In this document: positions 36,810-45,144 of the stretch, one piece after another
Layout: the number at the start of each line of letters is the position of its first letter
Numbering within the stretch: position 1 is the stretch's first letter
NCBI GenBank assembly: GCA_964572725.1
Contig: CAZNFW010000006.1
Span: 28,624-92,623, forward strand
From: Rosettibacter sp964572725
GTDB taxonomy: Bacteria; Bacteroidota; Ignavibacteria; Ignavibacteriales; Melioribacteraceae
Reading direction: 5' to 3'
Length of the DNA stretch: 64,000 nucleotides
The notes under the pieces: generated by a model
The model's input: the letters and a program-made list of their open reading frames with translations, nothing else
What the model was told of the DNA's origin: nothing
Databases searched by the model: none
Position numbers and translations under genes: made by a program

Positions 36810-37009
36810 CTTTTCTTTTCTATTGTTTGACCAACAAAAATAAATTAACTAATAATAAATAGCATAATTTTATTATTGGTATATTTGCATTATAAATATT
36901 ATTGAAACTATAATTAATCACAATTTTATAATTTACTGCAAATTATGATGTTCGTTGAATTTCAGAACCTCATTAATTAACTTTCAAACCTGAAAAAGTG
37001 GAGAGATAA

Positions 37010-40000
37010 ATGATTAGCACCCTGCTTAAAAAAATATTTGGCGATAAGAATACTCATGCTCTAAAGGAACTCTGGCCAATTGTTGACCAGATTAATCAAG
37101 AATTTGAAAAATTGAAAGACCTTACAGACGATGAACTAAAAGCCAAAACAACGCGATTCAAAGAATACATTCAAAACGAAACAGCAGATTTAAGAAATAA
37201 AATTGATGAATTAAAAAATCAATTAACTCAAATTCAATCTGCTGAAGAAAAACATAAAATTTATGATGAGATTGAAGAGCTGGAAAAAGAGCTTGATGAA
37301 AAATATGAAGAAATACTAAATGAACTTTTGCCTCAGGCTTTTGCAGTTGTAAAAGAAACATGCAGAAGACTTGTTGGAAAATCTTGGGAAGTTGCAGGAA
37401 ATAAAATCACATGGGATATGGTTCCCTATGATGTTCAACTGCTTGGAGGAATTGTACTTCATCAAGGTAAAATTGCAGAAATGGCAACAGGAGAAGGCAA
37501 AACTCTCGTTGCAACACTTCCTCTATATCTAAATGCTTTAACCGGACGAGGGGTTCATCTTGTAACTGTGAATGATTATCTTGCCAAACGTGACAGTGAA
37601 TGGATGGGAGAGATTTTCAAATTTCACGGCTTAACTGTTGGATGTATTCTTAATACAATGGATACACAAGAAAGAATAAAACAATACCAATGTGATATAA
37701 CTTATGGCACAAATAATGAGTTTGGCTTCGATTATCTGCGTGATAATATGGCAGTATCTAAAGACCAATGTGTTCAGAGAGGTCATAACTATGCAATTGT
37801 AGACGAAGTTGATTCTGTTTTAATTGACGAAGCAAGGACACCGCTTATTATTTCAGGGCCTGTAGAAAAAACAGAGCACAAATTCGATGAAATGAAACCC
37901 AAAGTTGAAAGACTTTTCAGAAAACAAGCTAACCTTGTAGCATCAATCGTAAAGGAAGCTGAACAACTTTTACAATCAAATGACCCAAAGGACAGAGAAA
38001 AAGCAGGAATTCTATTACTTCGTGCACACAGAGGATTTCCTAAAAATAAAGCTTTAATGAAAATTTTAGCAGAACCAGAGAATAAAAAACTTCTGCAGCA
38101 AACTGAACTTGAATTCTTAAGAGAAAATGCCAAAAGAATGCCTGAAATTGATGAAGAACTTTATTTCGCTATTGATGAAAAACTCAATCAAATAGATTTA
38201 ACTGAAAAAGGAAGAGAAGAATTAGCACAGGGTTCAGCTGAAGGAAAAGAATTTTTTGTTATCCCGGATTTAGGAACTGAAATAAGCAAACTTGAAAACG
38301 ACCCAACTCTTACACCTGAAGAAAAACTTCGCAAAAAAGATGAACTTTATCATTTATATGCTGAAAGGTCTGATAGAATTCACACAATCAATCAATTATT
38401 AAAAGCTTACACATTGTTCGAAAAAGATGTGGAATATGTAGTAACAGAAGATGGCAAAATTGCAATAGTAGATGAATTCACCGGCAGAATTTTACCGGGA
38501 AGAAGATATTCAGATGGATTACATCAAGCTATTGAAGCAAAAGAAAATGTTAAAGTAGAAAGAGATACACAAACACTTGCAACAATTACTCTTCAAAATT
38601 ATTTCCGTCTTTATAAAAAACTTGCAGGAATGACTGGAACAGCTGAAACAGAAGAAGCAGAATTTTATGAAATTTACAAACTCGAAGTTGTAGTTATTCC
38701 CACAAATAAACCTGTCATAAGAGTAGATGAAGATGATGCTATCTACAGAACCAAACGAGAAAAGTATAATGCAATTATTGAAAAAATAAAAGAACTAAGA
38801 GAACAACGTCGTCCTGTACTTGTAGGAACAACCAGTGTAGAAGTTTCAGAAACATTAAGCCGAATGTTAAAACGTCAGGGAATTCATCATAATGTATTGA
38901 ATGCAAAGCAACATCAGCGAGAAGCCGAAATAGTTGCACATGCAGGTCAACCCGGAGCCGTTACAATTGCTACTAATATGGCAGGTCGAGGAACTGATAT
39001 AAAATTAGGTGCTGGTGTAAAAGAATTAGGAGGTTTATACATACTTGGAACTGAAAGACACGAATCAAGAAGAATCGATAGACAATTAAGAGGACGTGCA
39101 GGAAGACAGGGAGACCCGGGAACATCCAAGTTCTTTATTTCTCTTGAAGATGATTTAATGCGTTTATTTGGAGGCGACCGAATTACTTCAATTATGAGTC
39201 GACTTGGTATGCAGGATGGCGAAGCAATTCAACATCCTCTTATCAGTCGTTCTGTTGAAAGAGCACAAAAGAAAGTTGAAGAAAATAACTTTGCTATTCG
39301 TAAACGTCTGCTTGAATTTGATAATGTAATGAATCAACAGCGTGAAGTAATATATTCAAGAAGACGACAGGCACTCGAAGGCGAAAGACTTAAAGGAGAA
39401 ATTTTTGAATACCTCGATGAATTTGTTCAAGATGTGGTTGATAAATACTTTGACGACGGCAACTTTGAAAAAATTAAAGAAGAAATTTTCCAGCATACAC
39501 TTGTTGATATTAAAATTGAACCTGATGTAATTGAAAAAATCGGAAAGGACGGATTTAGAGATAAAATTCTTGAAGCTGCAAAAGAATTTTACAATCGAAA
39601 AGAAGAAATGCTTGGCTCAGATTTAATGGCAAGACTTGAAAGATATGCGGTACTGAGTGTTATTGATGAAAAATGGAAAGAACATTTACGTGAAATGGAC
39701 GATTTGAAAGAAGGAATTGGCTTGCGTGCTTATGGTCAAAAAGATCCGCTGCTTGAATACAAAGCCGAAGCTTATAATCTTTTTGTTCAACTGCTTGAAC
39801 ATATTAGAAATGAAGTGATTTCATTTGCATTCAAATTCTGGCCACAGGCTCCTGTTGAAGTTCAGGGAAGAAAACCAACTCCTCAACAAAGATTGCACAC
39901 AATAAAGGATAGTGCAGATAATCTTGGATTGAGAGCACAGCCGCAGGAAAAAGTTGCACAGGTAAAACAAAAACCAATTCGCGTTGAAGAAAAAGTAGGA

Positions 40001-40066
40001 AGAAATGACCCCTGTCCCTGTGGCAGCGGCAAAAAATATAAAAATTGTCATGGAAAAAATGCATAG
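37010..40066 (+). CDS. secA: Protein translocase ATPase SecA
   Basis: 1018 residues. Walker A (MATGEGKTLVATLPLYLNAL) is near residue 160, the second motif YGTNNEFGFDYLRDNMA follows and the helicase region ATNMAGRGTDIKLG is near 660. An insertion of about 130 residues (roughly 295-420) follows the IDEARTPLIISGP motif, as often in Bacteroidota SecA. The C-terminus carries the SEC-C zinc motif NDPCPCGSGKKYKNCHG near 1000 for SecB or lipid contact. It drives export through SecYEG. GAGAG before the ATG is the ribosome-binding site. The glnB start follows 8 bp after the stop. Confidence 0.97.
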   Translation: MISTLLKKIFGDKNTHALKELWPIVDQINQEFEKLKDLTDDELKAKTTRFKEYIQNETADLRNKIDELKNQLTQIQSAEEKHKIYDEIEELEKELDEKYEEILNELLPQAFAVVKETCRRLVGKSWEVAGNKITWDMVPYDVQLLGGIVLHQGKIAEMATGEGKTLVATLPLYLNALTGRGVHLVTVNDYLAKRDSEWMGEIFKFHGLTVGCILNTMDTQERIKQYQCDITYGTNNEFGFDYLRDNMAVSKDQCVQRGHNYAIVDEVDSVLIDEARTPLIISGPVEKTEHKFDEMKPKVERLFRKQANLVASIVKEAEQLLQSNDPKDREKAGILLLRAHRGFPKNKALMKILAEPENKKLLQQTELEFLRENAKRMPEIDEELYFAIDEKLNQIDLTEKGREELAQGSAEGKEFFVIPDLGTEISKLENDPTLTPEEKLRKKDELYHLYAERSDRIHTINQLLKAYTLFEKDVEYVVTEDGKIAIVDEFTGRILPGRRYSDGLHQAIEAKENVKVERDTQTLATITLQNYFRLYKKLAGMTGTAETEEAEFYEIYKLEVVVIPTNKPVIRVDEDDAIYRTKREKYNAIIEKIKELREQRRPVLVGTTSVEVSETLSRMLKRQGIHHNVLNAKQHQREAEIVAHAGQPGAVTIATNMAGRGTDIKLGAGVKELGGLYILGTERHESRRIDRQLRGRAGRQGDPGTSKFFISLEDDLMRLFGGDRITSIMSRLGMQDGEAIQHPLISRSVERAQKKVEENNFAIRKRLLEFDNVMNQQREVIYSRRRQALEGERLKGEIFEYLDEFVQDVVDKYFDDGNFEKIKEEIFQHTLVDIKIEPDVIEKIGKDGFRDKILEAAKEFYNRKEEMLGSDLMARLERYAVLSVIDEKWKEHLREMDDLKEGIGLRAYGQKDPLLEYKAEAYNLFVQLLEHIRNEVISFAFKFWPQAPVEVQGRKPTPQQRLHTIKDSADNLGLRAQPQEKVAQVKQKPIRVEEKVGRNDPCPCGSGKKYKNCHGKNA

Positions 40067-40074
40067 AGGATTTT

Positions 40075-40413
40075 ATGAAAAAAATCGAAGCAATTATCCG
40101 TCCTTTCAAACTTGATGAGGTAAAAGAAGCCTTACTTGAAATTGGCGTTCATGGAATGACAATTACTGAAGTACGCGGCTATGGCAGACAAAAAGGACAC
40201 AAAGAAACTTATCGCGGTAGTGAATATCAGATTGAATTTGTACCCAAATTAAAAATAGAAATTGTTGTGGATGATTCTTTACTTGAAAAAGTTGTAGATG
40301 CAATTTTAAATACTGCCAAAACCGGACAGGTTGGCGACGGCAAAATTTTTATTTCCGATATTTCTGATGCAATTAGAATTAGAACTGATGAATCAGGACC
40401 TGAAGCATTATGA
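40075..40413 (+). CDS. glnB: Nitrogen regulatory protein P-II
   Basis: 112 residues from the ATG at 40075, preceded by GAGGA; a longer frame starting at 40045 lies within secA and adds non-conserved residues. The PII core is complete: MKKIEAIIRPFKLDEVKEAL, the T-loop with Tyr51 (KETYRGSEY) that can be uridylylated, and the B-loop TGQVGDGKIFI. PII senses 2-oxoglutarate and ATP/ADP and controls GlnE, ammonium transport and other targets. No amtB or glnD gene is in the window. It is co-transcribed with secA. Confidence 0.95.
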   Translation: MKKIEAIIRPFKLDEVKEALLEIGVHGMTITEVRGYGRQKGHKETYRGSEYQIEFVPKLKIEIVVDDSLLEKVVDAILNTAKTGQVGDGKIFISDISDAIRIRTDESGPEAL

Positions 40414-42665
40414 AAATCTATAAGTTAATATTTTCATTATTCCTGTTTGCAGTTTTTATAATTACCCTCTCAGGGTGCAGTCTATGGAGAGATTTCACTA
40501 CTTATTTTAATACTTATTATAATGCAAAAACTATTTTTGATAGAACAGAAGAAGAAATTCTAAAGAAAAGAACTGATTTATTTGCTTTTCGACTCGATGC
40601 TTTAACTCCCCAGCAAATGAATGACCTAACAAAAGTAATTGAAAAGTGTTCAAAAATTTTACAGTTCAATAAAGAATCTTCATTTTTTGATGATGCAATT
40701 TTTTTAACCGGGAAAGCATTTTATTATCAGCAGGAATATGCAAGAGCACAAAGAAAGTTTTTAGAACTTGCCAATCTTACAGAATCAAAGTATGCACTAG
40801 AAAATAAACTATGGCTTGCAAAAACTCATCTTCAACTTCGAAATTTTGATAATGGAATAAAACTATTAAACGAAGTTCAAGCAGAATCATTACAAAAAGA
40901 AGAAGAACAAATTTTCATCGATGCATCAATTTTTAAAATTGGATTTTATCTTTTCAGGCAGGAATATCAAACAGCTGTTGATGAATGCAAGAATTTTTTA
41001 AGTAATCTTAAAAATGATGAAACTAAGGCACTGGTTCTCTATCAAATGGGCAAAATTTATAATCTTCTTAATGATACAGAAAATGCTTTGAATGCATTTG
41101 CTTCAGTTCTCGAATATTCACCTACTTTTGAAATTGAATTTGAAAGCCGTCTTGAATATGCAAAATTATTAAGCGAGACAGGCAAGGTTAATGAAAGCGA
41201 AGATGTATTAAATGAATTGTTATATCAGGGAAAATTCAAAAATCAAGAAGACAGAATTTTACTCGAGCTTGGTCAAATATACGATACCAAAAATGATATA
41301 GACAAAGCAATAAGTATTTTTATGCAAATTGATTCAACATATAAACAAAAACCTACTGCCGGCCTTGCTGATTTATTTCTTGCCAAAATTTACGAATTCA
41401 AAAAACTCGATTACGATAGTTCATATAAATATTACAACAAAGCAGCTTCATCAACTATAAATAGAGATATAAAAAATCAGGCTGCATCTCGTAGTAGAAT
41501 TTTTGATAAACTTTTTTCTTACAAAAGAAATCTTGCTGACCTTAATCTTCAATTAACATATTTGACTGATAACGATAAATTTATACGCGATTCGGTTGAT
41601 TATGATATTGCATACAATCAATATCTTGAAGAAACAAAGAAAAAGCAGGAACAAGCTGCTCAGTCTGTAAACCTCCCTTCATCTCAAAGACCGCTTCAAA
41701 AAGATGCTGAAATTTCTAAACAGAAATCACAAAAGCAATCTGCGGATACTTCAAAATTGTCAAATAAAAAACTTTCACTTGTCGAATTGATTGCTCTCGG
41801 AAAAATTAAAAAACCAGTTAGACCAAAAATTTCAGTTGATTCAATTGCAACATTAATTTCACAAAATCTCTATAATATTGGAAATCTATTCTTAACTGAA
41901 TTAGAAGTTCCTGATTCTGCTACTATTTATCTCAATGAAGTAATTAATAAATATCCAGATAAATCTTATAAAGCAGATGCACTTTTTGCACTGGGCACTT
42001 ATTACGAAACTAACAATCAAAAAGAGATTGCTGATAGTCTATTTAAAATAATATATGAGAATTATCCAAATCACAAGCTTTATGCAGAAGCTGGTAAAAA
42101 GTTAGGGCTAATAAAATCTGAAGATAAAAAACTAAGTGTTACTGACCCTGCAGAAAAACTTTATATTGAAGCAGAAGAAAAGTATTACAACAAAAAATAT
42201 AAAGAAGCCATCAACGAATTCCGAAATATTTACCTAAATTATCCTCGTTCGAGCTTTGCACCAAAGTCTATTCTTTACATTGGAATGATATACGAAGAAC
42301 AAAATCAAAATGATTCGGCTGCATTTTTTTATGGAATACTTTCCTCCAAAGAATATGCCTCAACCCCTTACGGCAAAGCTGTACTTGCGAAATACACCGA
42401 GTATAAAAATGAAAAAGAACGATTAGAAAAAGAGGAAAAGAAAAAAGCAGAGGAAGAAAAACTAAAACAAGCTGAGATGGAAAATGCAAAGGAAGAAAAA
42501 CCTTTAATAAAAAACAAAATTAAATCTGATAGCACTCTCTCACATCAAAAAACTAAAATAGATTCAACCACTCAAAAAACTATTGAAGAAATTAAAAGAA
42601 ATTCCGAACGAAAGGACACTTTAAAAACAGATTCATCAAAAAGGCAAAAAGTCATATTAGAATAA
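40410..42665 (+). CDS. TPR lipoprotein, PorW/SprE-like
   Basis: 751 residues. The signal ends in a lipobox (LSGCS), followed by LWRDFTTYFNTYYNAKTIFD, an N-terminal pattern shared with PorW/SprE-type lipoproteins of the type IX secretion system (similarity judged by eye). Many tetratricopeptide-like helical pairs fill the rest, for example FFDDAIFLTGKAFYYQQEYA and DALFALGTYYETNNQKEIAD. A Gln/Lys-rich linker and a long charged C-terminal coiled region end the protein. It overlaps glnB by 4 bp. Envelope assembly or T9SS support is a reasonable inference given the T9SS cargo tail at the window edge. Confidence 0.65.
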   Translation: MKIYKLIFSLFLFAVFIITLSGCSLWRDFTTYFNTYYNAKTIFDRTEEEILKKRTDLFAFRLDALTPQQMNDLTKVIEKCSKILQFNKESSFFDDAIFLTGKAFYYQQEYARAQRKFLELANLTESKYALENKLWLAKTHLQLRNFDNGIKLLNEVQAESLQKEEEQIFIDASIFKIGFYLFRQEYQTAVDECKNFLSNLKNDETKALVLYQMGKIYNLLNDTENALNAFASVLEYSPTFEIEFESRLEYAKLLSETGKVNESEDVLNELLYQGKFKNQEDRILLELGQIYDTKNDIDKAISIFMQIDSTYKQKPTAGLADLFLAKIYEFKKLDYDSSYKYYNKAASSTINRDIKNQAASRSRIFDKLFSYKRNLADLNLQLTYLTDNDKFIRDSVDYDIAYNQYLEETKKKQEQAAQSVNLPSSQRPLQKDAEISKQKSQKQSADTSKLSNKKLSLVELIALGKIKKPVRPKISVDSIATLISQNLYNIGNLFLTELEVPDSATIYLNEVINKYPDKSYKADALFALGTYYETNNQKEIADSLFKIIYENYPNHKLYAEAGKKLGLIKSEDKKLSVTDPAEKLYIEAEEKYYNKKYKEAINEFRNIYLNYPRSSFAPKSILYIGMIYEEQNQNDSAAFFYGILSSKEYASTPYGKAVLAKYTEYKNEKERLEKEEKKKAEEEKLKQAEMENAKEEKPLIKNKIKSDSTLSHQKTKIDSTTQKTIEEIKRNSERKDTLKTDSSKRQKVILE

Positions 42666-42682
42666 TATTTGCCCTTAAAACC

Positions 42683-43345
42683 ATGAACCGCAAAAAAGTA
42701 CTTGAACTTATCGAAGAAGGTGAAAATGTTCATGTTGAATTCAAACAAAGATTTTCTTCTTACGAAAAAATTGCAAAAGAATTAATTGCATTTGCAAATA
42801 CAGACGGCGGCTATTTACTTCTTGGCATTGATGATAATAAATCAATTTACGGCATTGAAAGTGAAAAATCAGACTACGAATTAATAAAAGAAACTGCAGA
42901 AAAATATTGTGAGCCCCCCATCGAATTCAAAACTTTTCTATTTGAAATAGAAAATAAAGAAATAATGGTTGTACAAATTGAAGAATCTAAAAGAAAACCA
43001 CATCGCATACAAGATTATAAAAAATATCTTGATATTAACACAGCACAAGTTTATCTGCGTGTAAATGATAAAAGTGTACTTGCAAGCAAGGAAATGATAA
43101 AGATATTGCAGACTCAAAGCAGTGAAAAGTCACTTGTGAATTATGCAATAGGTACAAATGAAAAAATTGTTTTCAATTATCTGGATAAACATGAAACAAT
43201 CACAGTAAAAGAATTAAGTCGCATTGCTAATATCTCGGAAAGAAGAGCTTCAAGAACATTGATTAAGCTTGTAAGAGCTAATATTCTTTTTATACATATA
43301 AAAGATAATGGAGAAAGTTATTTTACATACAGAGGAAATCATTGA
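42683..43345 (+). CDS. AlbA_2 (Schlafen-like) domain protein with C-terminal winged helix
   Basis: 220 residues. The N-terminal AlbA_2 domain shows ENVHVEFKQRF, ELIAFANTDGGYLLLGIDDN and, later, HRIQDYKKYLDINTAQVYLR. The C-terminal 65 residues form a helix-turn-helix-like segment (ITVKELSRIANISERRASRT). Such proteins are usually treated as DNA- or nucleotide-binding regulators, and their function is not settled. It is the last gene of the secA string, 17 bp after the TPR gene. Its end overlaps the convergent TrmH gene by 7 bp. Confidence 0.8.
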   Translation: MNRKKVLELIEEGENVHVEFKQRFSSYEKIAKELIAFANTDGGYLLLGIDDNKSIYGIESEKSDYELIKETAEKYCEPPIEFKTFLFEIENKEIMVVQIEESKRKPHRIQDYKKYLDINTAQVYLRVNDKSVLASKEMIKILQTQSSEKSLVNYAIGTNEKIVFNYLDKHETITVKELSRIANISERRASRTLIKLVRANILFIHIKDNGESYFTYRGNH

Positions 43346-43875
43346 GTATCATAAATCCTTCTTAAATCAAAAATTGCAATTCCATAAGCTACTGCAACAT
43401 TCAAAGATTGTTTAATTCCATATTGAGGAATTTCAATTGAAAAATCACACAAATCAAGCAAATCCTGAGAAACTCCAGAAATTTCGTTCCCAATCAAAAG
43501 GCAAAGAGGAAAATCATTTTTATTTACTTTGTAATAAGGAAAACTTTCATCAGTTAATTCTAATGCACAAATTTTTATACCCTGCGATTTTAGTTTTAAA
43601 ATAACTTCTTTAGGATCTTTAACATATTCCCAAGAAACACTATTCTGAGAACCAAGAGCAGTTTTTAATACTTCTTTTTTTGGCGGATGGGGAGTATAAC
43701 CGCAAAGATAAAGTTTTTCTATCATTGCTCCATCAGAAGTTCTGAATATTGAGCCGACATTATAACTGCTTCTGATGCTGTTGAGAACAACATAAACCGG
43801 TAATCTTTTTACTGTGTGAAGTGTTTCAAGTGTACTTCTATTTTTTGAAATTTCTTCGTGTGAAAGTTTTTTCAT
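43339..43875 (-). CDS. SpoU/TrmH-family RNA 2'-O-methyltransferase
   Basis: 178 residues. The three SPOUT motifs are present: LNSIRSSYNVGSIFRTSDGA, LIGNEISGVSQDLLDLCD and IEIPQYGIKQSLNVAVAYGI. The knotted fold binds S-adenosylmethionine and methylates a ribose in tRNA or rRNA. The short length without an extra RNA-binding domain fits TrmL/TrmH-type tRNA enzymes, but the target base is unknown. The SMR exporter gene lies 8 bp upstream in the same direction. Confidence 0.87.
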   Translation of the reverse strand: MKKLSHEEISKNRSTLETLHTVKRLPVYVVLNSIRSSYNVGSIFRTSDGAMIEKLYLCGYTPHPPKKEVLKTALGSQNSVSWEYVKDPKEVILKLKSQGIKICALELTDESFPYYKVNKNDFPLCLLIGNEISGVSQDLLDLCDFSIEIPQYGIKQSLNVAVAYGIAIFDLRRIYDTQ

Positions 43876-43883
43876 GTTGTTAA

Positions 43884-44210
43884 TTAAAGATTGGTTTTAT
43901 ATGTAAGTCTTAATCCAACTATTCCAATTATTATTAATAAAATGAAAAATATACGAATCAATTCTCTTGGTTCATTAAAAAATAGAATTCCGTATAGAGC
44001 AGTTCCCGCTGTTCCAATTCCTGTCCACACTGCATATGCTGTCCCAATTGGAATATATTTAACACCAAGCGATAAAAAATAAAAACTAAGCAGCATTGTA
44101 ATAATTGTAAAAATACTTTCTTTTAATTGGGTTAAACCTTCACTGTATTTCAATCCAACTGCCCAGCTTATCTCAAATATTGATGCAATTAAAATGTAGA
44201 GCCATCCCAT
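43884..44210 (-). CDS. SMR-family exporter, SugE/Gdx-like
   Basis: 108 residues with four membrane helices, the normal small multidrug resistance size. The essential membrane Glu is at position 13 (SIFEISWAVGLKYSEG). The WAVGLKYSxG and PIGTAYAVWTGIGTAGTAL stretches match the Gdx/SugE branch, which exports guanidinium, and not EmrE. The leader before the ATG is only about 40 bp to the preceding gene and shows no guanidine-riboswitch pairing. It precedes the TrmH gene closely. Confidence 0.85.
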   Translation of the reverse strand: MGWLYILIASIFEISWAVGLKYSEGLTQLKESIFTIITMLLSFYFLSLGVKYIPIGTAYAVWTGIGTAGTALYGILFFNEPRELIRIFFILLIIIGIVGLRLTYKTNL

Positions 44211-44249
44211 AAATTTTTCTTTTTTTGTTTCTACAAAATTAAAAACAAT

Positions 44250-45143
44250 TTATTTAAGAACTTTTACATACACTGTATCAGCAATGTAAGAACCAAAAAT
44301 TCCAATCCCATCATCCGTAAGATTTAATCTTGGTTCATGAAAATTGCCGTCCTGTTCTTGAATATTTCTGTAAGTAAGAGTAAATAATCTAAAATTTTCA
44401 TCACCTGCATAGACAATTATTCTATAGTAGCCGTAGAACCAGATATTAAACCATTCGATTTCGTAATTAATTTTATCAACAGTTGAATTTACATTCTCAA
44501 TCCATAATGCACGATAACGGTAATAATCAAAATTTTTCTTCAGGTCTTCTAATTTTATATCGAAATAAGGATTGTCAAAAATAAACATATTTTCAGAAGC
44601 ATTTTGAGCTGCAAGCGAGAAAACATAAAATGATGTTCCTTCAGAAGGCTTAAAAGTAATTTTAAACTTCTTTAGATTATTATTACTCGTTTCCCGATAT
44701 CTCAAAGAATCAAGTATTGATTCTTCCCTTATGATTTTAAATCCATATTTAGGTGTATGAGTAATTCCTGTAGTTTTTAATTTTTTACCATCTGCATTTA
44801 CTTCAACTAATAATTTATATGATTTGTCATAATCAATCATCAGCTTATTACTTTCATAAGAAAATTTTTCAGGATTATATTTCAAATTATATTCCCTATT
44901 AGTTTGTAGGTCGATTATTTTAACCAATGCATTCGTAATTAAAATTGACATCGGATTTGGCTTTGAATTAATTGGAAAATTTTTTGTAATTCTAATGTTT
45001 TCAACATATTTGCCTGGTACAAGATAACCTTCAACAACTATCTTTGGCGAATAAGTATTTTCTCCAATTTCTACTGTGCCTTCACCACAGGATATAAAAA
45101 TTAAAGCTATCAATAATGTGAATATTTTATTCATTTTTTTCAT
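44250..45143 (-). CDS. DUF4249 lipoprotein partner of a TonB receptor
   Basis: 297 residues from the ATG at 45143, one base after the receptor's stop; a longer frame starts inside the receptor. The signal ends in a lipobox (LIFISCGEG). The body includes YSPKIVVEGYLVPGKYVENI, RITKNFP, and a beta-rich domain ending YIADTVYVKVLK. DUF4249 lipoproteins typically sit beside TonB receptors and probably act as surface partners in substrate capture. The substrate is unknown. Transcribed with the receptor at 45145-47487. Confidence 0.8.
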   Translation of the reverse strand: MKKMNKIFTLLIALIFISCGEGTVEIGENTYSPKIVVEGYLVPGKYVENIRITKNFPINSKPNPMSILITNALVKIIDLQTNREYNLKYNPEKFSYESNKLMIDYDKSYKLLVEVNADGKKLKTTGITHTPKYGFKIIREESILDSLRYRETSNNNLKKFKITFKPSEGTSFYVFSLAAQNASENMFIFDNPYFDIKLEDLKKNFDYYRYRALWIENVNSTVDKINYEIEWFNIWFYGYYRIIVYAGDENFRLFTLTYRNIQEQDGNFHEPRLNLTDDGIGIFGSYIADTVYVKVLK

Positions 45144-45144
45144 A

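Noticed and set aside
44211..44249. Possible guanidine riboswitch before the Gdx-like exporter
   Set aside because: The gap is about 40 bp and shows no paired ACGR hairpins or ykkC-like stem.
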